DNA of 64,000 nucleotides from an uncultured Pelagibacteraceae bacterium (GTDB lineage Bacteria > Pseudomonadota > Alphaproteobacteria > Pelagibacterales > Pelagibacteraceae). Below the pieces are notes generated by a model, which made no database searches, was not told the origin of the DNA, and worked only from the letters and a program-made list of their open reading frames with translations. Numbering within the stretch: position 1 is the stretch's first letter; each line of letters opens with the position of its first letter. Below, piece by piece: positions 29,368 to 36,895 of this stretch. The position numbers and the translations under genes were made by a program. The DNA lies in assembly GCA_902536975.1 (NCBI GenBank), contig CACAZG010000002.1:1-64000 (forward strand), read 5' to 3'.

Positions 29368-30321
29368 TTAAATGTTTATTTTATTTAATGCATTATTTTT
29401 AAAGATATTTGCTTCTTTAATATATCTTCTAACCATTTGTGTTGTTTTATGACCGGTCATTGCCATAATACTTCGTTCATCAGCTCCAGATTCTGCAGCA
29501 ACAGTTGCAAAACCTGATCTTAGGCTGTGACCTGCAAAATTTTTATTTTCTATTCCTGCTAAATTTAAATATTTTTTTATTATTAAGACTACTGATTGGT
29601 CAGTTAATCTTTTTTCTGTTAAAACCGATCCTTTAGAAAACTTTCTAAAAACAGGTCCTGTCTTTATTTTTGAAATGTCTAACCATTTTTTAAGGTTAAT
29701 TACTGGACAATAGTTCTGATCATTAAAATAGGGCAAACCTTTGAGCATACCTTTACCAAATTGATCAGTCTTTGATCTCTTAATAGTGATTTTAAGACCC
29801 TCATTTACAAATTCTAAATCTTCATGGTCAATTGAAACCAGTTCTGTTCTTCTAAATCCTCCTCCAAAACCTATTAATATTATTGATTTATCTCGTAGTT
29901 TATTAATATCTGTAATCCTTTGTTCATCTATTACATTAATTATTGATTTTAAATGACTGATTAATAATGGTTTTTTACCTGTTTGAACACTTCCTTTAAC
30001 TCTTTTTATTCCCATTAAATTTTCAACAATAATTGGATGTTTAGAATCTAAATAGTGTCCTTTAAGCTTGTGAACCATACTAATAGATACCAATCTTCGT
30101 CTTAAAGTGCTGATTTTTGAGTTTTTTGATAGATGAGTTATATATAAGGAAACAATTTTTGGTTCAGTTGGAAGTGAATTTAAGCCATGCTTTGCACAAA
30201 AAGCTCCAAAGTCTTTAAAGTCAGATTTGTAAGCTCTTAGAGTGTTATTGGCTTTAGAGCTTTTTAGATTATTTAAAGTTGCTTCGTGAAGTAATTTTAA
30301 ATCTGTTGTCAGTTCACTCAT
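29368..30321 (-). CDS. Tyrosine recombinase / site-specific integrase
   Basis: 317 aa. An N-terminal SAM-like DNA-binding region (LRAYKSDFKDFGAFC) precedes the catalytic domain. Catalytic residues visible are Arg in GFGGGFRRTELVSI, HxxR in GHSLRSGFATVAAESG, His in MTGHKTTQ and the nucleophile Tyr in VRRYIKEA. The C-terminus differs from XerC/XerD and is closer to phage or island integrases. No excisionase, relaxase or phage structural genes are present. It marks the right edge of the glycan island. Confidence 0.9.
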   Translation of the reverse strand: MSELTTDLKLLHEATLNNLKSSKANNTLRAYKSDFKDFGAFCAKHGLNSLPTEPKIVSLYITHLSKNSKISTLRRRLVSISMVHKLKGHYLDSKHPIIVENLMGIKRVKGSVQTGKKPLLISHLKSIINVIDEQRITDINKLRDKSIILIGFGGGFRRTELVSIDHEDLEFVNEGLKITIKRSKTDQFGKGMLKGLPYFNDQNYCPVINLKKWLDISKIKTGPVFRKFSKGSVLTEKRLTDQSVVLIIKKYLNLAGIENKNFAGHSLRSGFATVAAESGADERSIMAMTGHKTTQMVRRYIKEANIFKNNALNKINI

Positions 30322-30332
30322 ATTATAACTAT

Positions 30333-30351
30333 TGATAACAATTAATTATCA
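30333..30351. repeat. Inverted repeat upstream of the integrase
   Basis: TGATAA-caattaa-TTATCA lies 12 bp before the integrase start and 56 bp before the small membrane gene. It could be an operator or recombinase arm/core site, or chance in AT-rich sequence. Confidence 0.3.
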
Positions 30352-30406
30352 CTAGTAATAATATAACTCATTTTATATGTCAAGCATTTAATGTAAAAGT
30401 TTCTCA

Positions 30407-30571
30407 ATGCCTAAATATGTAATTATTGGTCTTATTGTTGTTATTGTAACGTTCCTAATTATGAATTACTGGCCAAAACTAAAAGAACAAACAAGAAATC
30501 GAATTTTAATGGTTATTTTTGGCATATTTTTCATAAGCATATTTGTACTGTTATTTCTATTAATGTTTTGA
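30407..30571 (+). CDS. Small two-helix membrane protein (54 aa, not in ORF track)
   Basis: ATG 30407 to TGA 30571 encodes a 54-residue protein with two hydrophobic segments (YVIIGLIVVIVTFLI and ILMVIFGIFFISIFVLLFLLMF) around a polar, basic hairpin (NYWPKLKEQTRNR). It is below the length cut of the track. It ends 6 bp before the TTG of the DUF2938-like gene, with AGG spanning the stop as a possible ribosome-binding site, so the two look cotranscribed. Function unknown. Confidence 0.65.
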   Translation: MPKYVIIGLIVVIVTFLIMNYWPKLKEQTRNRILMVIFGIFFISIFVLLFLLMF

Positions 30572-30577
30572 GGTAAA

Positions 30578-31051
30578 TTGATCGATATTTTAAGCATTCT
30601 TGTAGCTGGTATATTTTCTTGCATAATTTTGGATATTCTAGGTTATTTACTTAAATTATTAGGTATTCCTGAGCCATCCTGGGGAATTGTTGGTAGGTGG
30701 GCCTATTATATGCTTAAAAATGGATCTTTTAACAATCCAAATATAGAACAAATGCAAAATGTTAAATATGAGGTCTTATTGGGGTGGATTTTTCACTACT
30801 ACGTATCAATTTGTTGGGCTGTGATATATTATTTTTTCTTTATACAAATAGGCTTAAAAATGACTTATTTTTCAGGCTTTATTTTTGGAGCTCTTACAAC
30901 TTTAGCACCATTATTAATATTTTTGCCTTTTACTGGACAAGGTATATTTGCAATAAATACGGATATACCAGTTAAAACTTCTATTATGTTCTTGATACGT
31001 CACTCAATTTATGGAATTGCGATGTATGAGGGTTTTAGATGGTTTATTTAA
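30578..31051 (+). CDS. DUF2938-like membrane protein
   Basis: 157 aa with about four membrane segments. The sequence ILDILGYLLKLLGIPEPSWGIVGRWAYYMLKNG, GWIFHYYVSICWAVIYYFFF and FGALTTLAPLLIFLPFTGQGIFA resembles the DUF2938 family. That family's function is unknown. The start is TTG 30578 (MIDILSILVAGIFS), which places the first membrane helix at the N-terminus. The gene lies between the 54-aa membrane protein and the structured RNA. Confidence 0.75.
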   Translation: MIDILSILVAGIFSCIILDILGYLLKLLGIPEPSWGIVGRWAYYMLKNGSFNNPNIEQMQNVKYEVLLGWIFHYYVSICWAVIYYFFFIQIGLKMTYFSGFIFGALTTLAPLLIFLPFTGQGIFAINTDIPVKTSIMFLIRHSIYGIAMYEGFRWFI

Positions 31052-31129
31052 AGCTTTAGATTGAGTTATCCCCACTATTCTACCCTGTTAAAAACCCACA
31101 AATTTCAACCATAAAGTGATACATACAAC

Positions 31130-31343
31130 CTACTCTATCTGATATTGTTCAAAATGAATTAAGAGGCAACTCTTAACTGACCAGCTGGGGAAAAACCGAG
31201 AGGTTCAAGCCCAGAGGGCAGAAAGCTCTACAGAGTAGCGCTAAAATAGTAGAGTGGAAGGCATGGCGGTAGCGCATAAAACGACGTGCCAAAAACTACT
31301 GTTCTTTGTGCCTGAAAAGGTACAAGGAAACAGGGTTTTTTTT
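31130..31343 (+). ncRNA. Unidentified structured RNA, about 210 nt, ending in an intrinsic terminator
   Basis: The region shows nested complementarity. CTACTCT (31130) pairs with AGAGTAG (31232). TTAAGAG-GCAA-CTCTTAA (31159-31176) is a perfect 7-bp GNRA hairpin. CTG-CC-CTGGG pairs with CCCAG-GG-CAG (31177-31221) around a second GNRA hairpin AACC-GAGA-GGTT. GCTCTAC can alternatively pair with GTAGAG (31249), and GGCATG with CGTGCC (31260-31290). It is much more GC-rich than its surroundings and ends in a terminator hairpin plus T8. I found no tmRNA, SRP or RNase P signature. It could be a free sRNA or a 5' regulatory leader of the MGMT-type gene. Confidence 0.75.
31299..31343 (+). terminator. 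Rho-independent terminator of the structured RNA
   Basis: CTGTT-CT-TTGTGCC, loop TGAAAA, GGTACAA-GG-AAACAG forms a long hairpin (31299-31333), followed by GG and T8 (31336-31343). It is the clearest intrinsic terminator I found in the window. It ends 5 nt before the ATG of the MGMT-type gene. Confidence 0.85.
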
Positions 31344-31348
31344 CTGTT

Positions 31349-31624
31349 ATGATCCTAAAAGGCACTAAATTTCAATTAAAAGTTTGGAAATATCTTAAAA
31401 AAATACCAAAAGGTCAGTTACGAACTTATTCTGATGTAGCAAAGGCTATAAATAAACCAAAATCAGTAAGAGCTGTGGCAAATGCAATAGGAAAGAACCC
31501 ATATGCCCCAAAAATACCTTGTCACAGAGTAATCAGGTCGGATGGTTCATTGGGCGGCTATTCAGGCAAAGGTGGGATAAATACTAAGAGAAAATTACTC
31601 AAATCAGAGGGTATTTTGCTCTAG
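31349..31624 (+). CDS. MGMT-type O6-alkylguanine-DNA methyltransferase domain (short form)
   Basis: 91 aa containing only the helical DNA-binding/active-site domain: GTKFQLKVWKYLKKIPKGQLRTYSDVAKAI, AVANAIGKNPYAPKIPCHRVIRSDGSLGGYSGG. The alkyl-acceptor Cys is present in PCHR, so it is not an alkyltransferase-like (PWHR) protein. The N-terminal domain of Ogt/Ada-C is absent. ATG 31349 is 5 nt after the T-tract of the RNA terminator, leaving no room for a normal Shine-Dalgarno. Expression would need readthrough, or the terminator is conditional. Confidence 0.88.
   Translation: MILKGTKFQLKVWKYLKKIPKGQLRTYSDVAKAINKPKSVRAVANAIGKNPYAPKIPCHRVIRSDGSLGGYSGKGGINTKRKLLKSEGILL
31606..31618 (+). repeat. 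Direct repeat copy 1 (end of MGMT gene)
   Basis: AGAGGGTATTTTG at the 3' end of the MGMT-type gene (encoding ..EGIL) recurs 119 bp downstream at 31725. The flanks are also loosely similar (..AAATG 7-9 nt further on). Confidence 0.5.
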
Positions 31625-32132
31625 AAATGTTAAAAATCAACGGTTTTTGCTTATAATACAGTATTTAGTCATTTTTTTCAATATCACCTATAAGTTGCAC
31701 CATAAAACAGAAAATGTTTAAAATAGAGGGTATTTTGGGCTTTTAAATGCTATATTCTATTTTTGCAAAGCTAATTAAAATTACTCATTATTCTATCAAA
31801 AATTCTGATTTTAATATTTTAAATAATCGCAATTAAATATCTTTGAATATTATAAACTAGTAAAAATAACATATTTACTTGCTTTTTTAAGCATCTGAAT
31901 TATTAAATTTAAGGAACTATTATTTTAGCTTATAAGTAAGATAAAATCCCTACCCTATTTACTTAAATCTTCTTAGAAATTTATTAAATAATAAAAAATA
32001 ATGACTACTAGCTTTGTTATAAAAATCAAATTTATATATTAATTATATATATTGTAAATAATAAAAAAAAATCAATAATAACAATTATTTATTAATAATA
32101 ATTTAAGTATTAGTTTAATATATAAGTAAGTA
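31625..32132. other. 508-bp AT-rich non-coding interval
   Basis: The longest gene-free stretch in the window. It lies between the MGMT-type gene and a convergent EamA transporter. The only structure seen is the second copy of the 13-bp repeat, inside a remnant-like mini-frame MFKIEGILGF at 31713-31745, and the 15-bp palindrome at the far end. The rest is runs of A/T with scattered TAATAA words. No ORF of usable length, tRNA or clear promoter is visible. Confidence 0.6.
31725..31737 (+). repeat. Direct repeat copy 2 (non-coding)
   Basis: Second AGAGGGTATTTTG, in the AT-rich interval. The in-frame reading K-I-E-G-I-L-G-F-stop resembles the K-S-E-G-I-L-L-stop tail of the MGMT gene, suggesting a duplicated 3' end or an attachment-site duplication. 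Confidence 0.45.
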
Positions 32133-32140
32133 TTACTTAC
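32126..32140. repeat. 15-bp palindrome over the stop codon of the EamA gene
   Basis: GTAAGTATTACTTAC is a perfect inverted repeat around a single central base and spans the EamA stop codon. No T-run follows on either strand, so it is at most a weak 3'-end structure. Confidence 0.4.
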
Positions 32141-32993
32141 CTATATAAAGTTTAGATAAATAATATTCTCTCCTAGATATATATAAACCACAAAGAACAA
32201 TTATAAAAAGCCCCAAATATGTCCAATTATCTGGCAATTCATTGAATATATAATAACTAAGCAAAATATTAGTAATAATTTCAGTATATCCAAGAGGAGC
32301 AAGTTTAGAGGCATCTGCTAATTTTAATGATAGGATTATAAAAAGATGTGCAATTGCAGCTATAAAGCCAATTAAAGCCATCATAATCCACTGACTATTA
32401 GATGGTTGTATCCAGACACCTGGCATAAAGAAAGTCATTACTATAGTCCCTACTGTTCCAGCAAATAACAAAGTCAAAAGTGAGTTATCTGATGAACTTA
32501 ATTTTCGAGTAATAATTAAGTAAAACCCATAGCAAATACCATTACCCAAGGCAGCTAAAGTTGCCAAATTAATCTCTATAAAACCTGGTCTGATTACAAT
32601 TAAGGTACCTATAAAACCCATAGATACTGCAGTCCACCTTCTTAAACCCACCTTTTCATTTAGAAAAAAAGGTGACATTGCAGTTACACATATAGGAGCG
32701 ACAAATGCTAGTGTAAGTGCTTTTGGTAATGAAATTTCAGAAATTGCATAAAAGAATAAATAAGTGGAAAATACAAAAATCAACCCTCTTATCAATTGTA
32801 GTAAAGGTTTTTTACTCCAAACTAAAGATTTTCTATCAAAAATAAGCATTATTAAAAGAGCAAAAACAACTGTAAAAAAATATCTAGCCCAAGTAATTTG
32901 CAAAACATCCATAGAAGAGCTTAAATATTTAGCAAAAGCATCCATAAAAGGAACAATCATCCAAGCGGATGCATTGAGTATCACAGCCTTCAT
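32133..32993 (-). CDS. EamA/DMT-family transporter
   Basis: 286 aa inner-membrane protein with about ten helices in two EamA repeats. WARYFFTVVFALLIMLIF and SLPKALTLAFVAPICVTAMSPFFLNEKVGLRRWTAVSMGFIGTLIVIRPG are the typical first-repeat motifs, and LAPLGYTEIITNILLSYYIFNELPDNWTYLGLFIIVLCGLYI the second. The substrate is unknown; family members export amino acids or other metabolites. It is separated by 16 bp from the AEC transporter gene on the same strand. Confidence 0.9.
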   Translation of the reverse strand: MKAVILNASAWMIVPFMDAFAKYLSSSMDVLQITWARYFFTVVFALLIMLIFDRKSLVWSKKPLLQLIRGLIFVFSTYLFFYAISEISLPKALTLAFVAPICVTAMSPFFLNEKVGLRRWTAVSMGFIGTLIVIRPGFIEINLATLAALGNGICYGFYLIITRKLSSSDNSLLTLLFAGTVGTIVMTFFMPGVWIQPSNSQWIMMALIGFIAAIAHLFIILSLKLADASKLAPLGYTEIITNILLSYYIFNELPDNWTYLGLFIIVLCGLYISRREYYLSKLYIGK

Positions 32994-33009
32994 GAAAGAA
33001 ACATAGCTC

Positions 33010-33909
33010 TTAATTAAAGTATTTTAAAGCAAAGAATACAGTTATTGGGACTGTTATTAAAGACATCAAAGTTGAAACAACAATTGTACTAGAAATATTA
33101 TCTACAATTTCTTTTGGAGAATACATAGAGGCAACTAAATAACAAAGAATGGCACTAGGCATCGATGATTGTATTAATAAAACTCCTGCTGCAAAGCCAG
33201 ATAAATTAAAAAAAGATATCAGAGCAAAGCCTATTAAAGGACCTATAATAACTCTTCCAGTGGATGTAATTAAAGCGTCCTTAAATGAAAAAACTTTCAT
33301 TTGTGTTAGAGATACACCTAAAGACATTAAAATCATTACAATCATTCCGTAAGCTAAAAGCATAACAGTATTCAAAACAAATATTGGTAAAGCTATTTCG
33401 TAATATAGAAATAGGATTGTTGCAATTATTGCATAAAATGATGGGCTTTTAACTATTACATTTAAATCAAATTCTCTTTTAGCCAGAAAAATATTAAGAG
33501 TGAAATGCAGTAAAACAACCAATGATGATATAGCTGCGGCTATTCCCATACCAAGTTTTCCATATGCAAACAAACATATTGGGATACCCATATTACCAGT
33601 ATTAGGTAGAAAGAATGTTGGTAATTCTCTAAGATAGTCTTTTTTCATTAATAATAGGAAAATTAATCCAACGATTAAAAAAGAAGTCAAAAGAATAATA
33701 GCGTATAAAAAATACTCAGAGAACATTGCAAAAGTTACACCACTAGCTGATATAGAAAATATTACTATAGATGGTGTACCGAAATTAGCTGAGTAAGTCG
33801 TTATAAAAGATGTATCAAAGTTTGGATTTTTTTTACCAAGAAAGTAACCAATACCTACAATAAAAAAAACTGGAAATAGAACTTCAAAAAGTTTGATATA
33901 AAGTTCCAT
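33010..33909 (-). CDS. AEC-family (auxin efflux carrier-like) transporter
   Basis: 299 aa with about ten membrane helices. LFEVLFPVFFIVGIGYFLGKK, FLLPNTGNMGIPICLFAYG (the conserved N-x-G-x-x-G-I-P crossover) and VLLIQSSMPSAILCYLVASMY are AEC hallmarks. Substrates in bacteria include malate and other organic anions, but none can be inferred here. The gene overlaps hom by one base, suggesting cotranscription. Confidence 0.9.
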   Translation of the reverse strand: MELYIKLFEVLFPVFFIVGIGYFLGKKNPNFDTSFITTYSANFGTPSIVIFSISASGVTFAMFSEYFLYAIILLTSFLIVGLIFLLLMKKDYLRELPTFFLPNTGNMGIPICLFAYGKLGMGIAAAISSLVVLLHFTLNIFLAKREFDLNVIVKSPSFYAIIATILFLYYEIALPIFVLNTVMLLAYGMIVMILMSLGVSLTQMKVFSFKDALITSTGRVIIGPLIGFALISFFNLSGFAAGVLLIQSSMPSAILCYLVASMYSPKEIVDNISSTIVVSTLMSLITVPITVFFALKYFN

Positions 33910-35198
33910 TAAAATAATCTTATTAATACTGGATTTTTAATTATGTTTCGATTTAATTTAAAAGATTTAATACATTTTTGAGAACTTAATTCATTTGCAT
34001 CATGAGTAATAATTACAATTGATGCTGTTTTTTTTTTACTATTTGGTATCTGGATAATTCTTTGAATTGATATTTTATAGTTTGCAAAAATTTTTGTAAT
34101 AGATGACAAAACTCCTGGTTTATCTTTAACTTCTAGTCTTACATACAGTGAATTAGATGAAATATCTTTATTAAAAATTTTTGGTTTTTGTCTTTTTGTT
34201 CTAGTAATTCCAAAAGGAAATTTAATATTTCCTCTTAAAATAGACAACAGGTCTGACATTATCGCGGATGATGTTGGTCCAGGTCCTGCTCCTTCACCTT
34301 GTAAAACACTCTCTCCTATTGGTGATCCATTTAAAATTACAGCATTCATCACGCCACTAACATTTCCGATATAAGAGTCTTTGTTAACCATGCAGGGATG
34401 AACTCTCTCAAAAATACGATTTTTAATAATCTCTGTAATACCAAGTAATTTAATTCTAAAGTTTAACTGATTGGCTATTTCAATATCTTTAAATTCAATA
34501 TTTTCGATACCTTCCATCAAACAGTTTGATTTTGAAATTTTTTTATTAAATGCTAGTGAAGAAAGTATTTTTATTTTTGCCAATGCATCATATCCATTTA
34601 AATCTAATTTAGGATTTCCAGGTTCAGCATAACCGAGGTTCTGAGCTTTTTTTAAAACACTATCAAAACTATCTTTAGTTTTTTCCATCTCGGACAAAAT
34701 ATAATTACATGTGCCATTAAGAATTCCATAAACTTTTGTTATTTTATTAGTTGCAAGACCTTCTTTTATAATTCTAATTATTGGTATACCTCCAGCCACA
34801 GATGCTTCGAATTCTAAATTTACTTTATTTTTTTCAGCTAATTCACCAAGCTTATCTCCATGTTTAGATATGAGTGCTTTATTTGGTGTAATAACATGAA
34901 TTTTATTTTTTAAAGCGGTTTCAATAACTTTCTTTGATATTCCACCTGATAAACCGATTGCTTCGATTATTATATGAAGATTTTTTATTTTTAAAATATC
35001 TAAAGGGTTTGAGTAAAATATTTTTTTGTTTATTTTAAATTTTCTTTTTTTGTTTTTATTTTTAGCTGAGATCCCAACAACTTTTATTTTCTTTCCAGTC
35101 TTAATTTCAATATCTTTTTTTTTAATATTTAACTCATTGTATACATATGATCCTATTTGACCGAGACCGATTACAGCAATATTTATATTTTTACTCAT
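33909..35198 (-). CDS. hom: Homoserine dehydrogenase
   Basis: Reduces aspartate semialdehyde to homoserine, precursor of threonine and methionine. It is 429 aa: an N-terminal NAD(P) motif (IAVIGLGQIGSYV), the catalytic segment EASVAGGIPIIRIIKEGL with NGTCNYIL, then the GYAEPGNPKLDLNGYDALAK signature. A C-terminal ACT domain from about residue 345 (LYVRLEVKDKPGVLSSITKIF) points to allosteric feedback. The product would feed the MetY enzymes encoded a few kb away. Confidence 0.96.
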   Translation of the reverse strand: MSKNINIAVIGLGQIGSYVYNELNIKKKDIEIKTGKKIKVVGISAKNKNKKRKFKINKKIFYSNPLDILKIKNLHIIIEAIGLSGGISKKVIETALKNKIHVITPNKALISKHGDKLGELAEKNKVNLEFEASVAGGIPIIRIIKEGLATNKITKVYGILNGTCNYILSEMEKTKDSFDSVLKKAQNLGYAEPGNPKLDLNGYDALAKIKILSSLAFNKKISKSNCLMEGIENIEFKDIEIANQLNFRIKLLGITEIIKNRIFERVHPCMVNKDSYIGNVSGVMNAVILNGSPIGESVLQGEGAGPGPTSSAIMSDLLSILRGNIKFPFGITRTKRQKPKIFNKDISSNSLYVRLEVKDKPGVLSSITKIFANYKISIQRIIQIPNSKKKTASIVIITHDANELSSQKCIKSFKLNRNIIKNPVLIRLF

Positions 35199-35204
35199 TT
35201 TTCA

Positions 35205-35411
35205 TTAATCTAATTTAGGAAAATCACTTAGTTCTCCATATTTAATTACATTATTTTTAAACTCATCAAAAGAGGTTTCATTTTCAAAATTTAGTTTTGT
35301 AATATCTGAATTTATGTTTTCTTCATCAACTTTCCACATTGAAACAGGATGATTTAGAGAACAATGTGATAAAATAATTAAAAATAATATGATTAGTATT
35401 TTTCTACACAT
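35205..35411 (-). CDS. Small lipoprotein
   Basis: 68 aa from ATG 35411 (MCRKILIILFLIILSHCSLN), with a short basic start, a hydrophobic stretch and a lipobox-like LSHC, so it is probably a lipoprotein. The mature part is acidic (WKVDEENINSDITKLNFENETSFDEFKNNVIKYGELSDFPKLD). The track's start at 35429 lies further inside argC. ATG 35411 overlaps the argC stop by 8 bp, as is usual here. Similar small lipoproteins lie beside hom/argC-type genes in other genomes, but I recognise no function. Confidence 0.65.
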   Translation of the reverse strand: MCRKILIILFLIILSHCSLNHPVSMWKVDEENINSDITKLNFENETSFDEFKNNVIKYGELSDFPKLD

Positions 35412-36429
35412 TAAGGCCTTCACCTTCATTAAATTTAAAATAATAATTCATATTTTGCACAGCTTGTCCCCCACCACCTTTAATCAAATTATCAATTGCA
35501 GACAATATTATTATTTTATCTTTATATTTGCTATTACATACTGAAATTAAACAATTATTAGTATTAATTACATCGTTAGTGCTTAAAAATGTATTTATTT
35601 TAGAAATTTTCACAAACTTATGACTTTTGTAGTGATTGGTTAAAACATTTTTAATTTTTCTTAGGGTAGCACCCTTTTTTATATCAACATATATAGTACT
35701 TAATATTCCTCTAAACATTGGTGTAAGATGTGGAGTAAAATGAAATTTATTTTTTTTTTCAGTTTTTAAGTCTAATTCTTGTTGAATTTCAGAATTATGT
35801 CTATGATTTGCTAATCCATAAGCACTAAGGGACTCGTATAGATTTTTATTTTTAAATTTTTTATGCACCCCTCTTCCAGCTCCTGAATAACCAGATTTAG
35901 AGTCTATGATAATTGTTTTGTTATTAATTAGGTTTTTTTTTATTAATGGAATTAGTGGAATTAATACCGTAGTTGGATAACATCCAGGACAAGATATAAT
36001 TTTAAATTTTTTTATTAATTTTCCACTTATTTCTGGAATAGAATAAATACTATCTTTAATTAGATTTGAGGCGCGATGTTTAATTTTATACCATTTTTCA
36101 TATTCATTTTTAGTATTGAGTCTAAAATCTGCTGCAAGATCTATAAGGAGATTATTTTTTTTTAGATATTTTGATATAGATTGGGCTTCACCATTTGGAA
36201 GTGCTGTAAATATAATATCTACATCTGATAGGTATTTTTTGTTAAACTTGGATATCTTTGGCAGTTGAAACTTCTTTAAATCACTATCATAAAACTCAAT
36301 TTTTTTTCCAACCGATGAACTACCACATAAATATTTTATATTTATATGTTTATGTTTACAAAGGAGCTTTGTTAATTGTAATCCTATATATCCGGTTGCT
36401 CCACAAATAAGTACATTTTTCTTAAGCAT
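35404..36429 (-). CDS. argC: N-acetyl-gamma-glutamyl-phosphate reductase
   Basis: Third step of arginine synthesis, NADPH-dependent reduction of N-acetylglutamyl phosphate. VLICGATGYIGLQLTKLL is the cofactor site and SCPGCYPTTVLIPLIPL holds the catalytic Cys. HRHNSEIQQEL and TPHLTPMFRGILSTIY are further signatures. It is 341 aa. It follows rpsI by 33 bp on the same strand; rplM-rpsI-argC is the usual alphaproteobacterial order. Confidence 0.96.
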   Translation of the reverse strand: MLKKNVLICGATGYIGLQLTKLLCKHKHINIKYLCGSSSVGKKIEFYDSDLKKFQLPKISKFNKKYLSDVDIIFTALPNGEAQSISKYLKKNNLLIDLAADFRLNTKNEYEKWYKIKHRASNLIKDSIYSIPEISGKLIKKFKIISCPGCYPTTVLIPLIPLIKKNLINNKTIIIDSKSGYSGAGRGVHKKFKNKNLYESLSAYGLANHRHNSEIQQELDLKTEKKNKFHFTPHLTPMFRGILSTIYVDIKKGATLRKIKNVLTNHYKSHKFVKISKINTFLSTNDVINTNNCLISVCNSKYKDKIIILSAIDNLIKGGGGQAVQNMNYYFKFNEGEGLNV

Positions 36430-36462
36430 AAATTAATATAACAGTTGAAAATTAAAAAGAAA

Positions 36463-36894
36463 TTATCTTTTAGAGAATTGAAAGCTTCTTCTTGCTTTTG
36501 CTCTACCTGGTTTTTTTCTCTCAACAGATCTAGAGTCTCTGGTTGTTAGTTTTTCCTTACGTAGAGTTGATTTTAATGTTTCATCAAATTTAAGTAAAGC
36601 CCTTGAAATACCATGTACTAATGCACCAGCTTGACCAGTTTGACCTCCTCCAACAACTTTAGATCTAACATCATAATCAGTTGATTGATTTATTATTTCA
36701 AATGGTCTTAAAATTTGCATTTTGTGGTTTGCTCTAGGAAAATAATCATCAAGTGATTTTCCATTAACATAGAATTTACCCGTACCCTTTTTTACCCAAA
36801 CTTTAGCAACTGATTTTTTTCTTCTTCCTGTAGCATATTTGCTATCTTTAAAATCTAATTTTATTTTTGGTGATGATGTTTGATTGCTTTCCAT
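36463..36894 (-). CDS. rpsI: 30S ribosomal protein S9
   Basis: Small-subunit protein whose C-terminal tail reaches the P-site tRNA. YATGRRKKSVAKVWVKKGTG, GGGQTGQAGALVHGISRALLK and the C-terminus KKPGRAKARRSFQFSKR are diagnostic. It is 143 aa and lies 1 bp after rplM. Confidence 0.98.
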   Translation of the reverse strand: MESNQTSSPKIKLDFKDSKYATGRRKKSVAKVWVKKGTGKFYVNGKSLDDYFPRANHKMQILRPFEIINQSTDYDVRSKVVGGGQTGQAGALVHGISRALLKFDETLKSTLRKEKLTTRDSRSVERKKPGRAKARRSFQFSKR

Positions 36895-36895
36895 A

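Noticed and set aside
29368-30321. XerC/XerD
   Set aside because: Catalytic residues are present, but the C-terminal sequence after the tyrosine and the island context differ from Xer proteins, and no dif-like site was seen.
31130-31343. tmRNA, SRP RNA or RNase P RNA
   Set aside because: No tRNA-like acceptor/T arm with CCA and no tag frame, no SRP apical GGAAGGAAGCAG-type motif, and no GAAAGTCC-type P4 element of RNase P were found.
31349-31624. Alkyltransferase-like protein (ATL)
   Set aside because: The acceptor Cys is present in PCHR; ATL proteins have another residue (usually Trp) there.
31625-32132. Replication origin in the AT-rich gap
   Set aside because: No cluster of DnaA boxes and no dnaA, dnaN or parAB nearby; only a single TTATCCCCA-like word lies upstream at about 31066. 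AT richness alone is not evidence in this genome.
32126-32140. Rho-independent terminator between the MGMT and EamA genes
   Set aside because: The palindrome is AT-rich with no following T-run on either strand.
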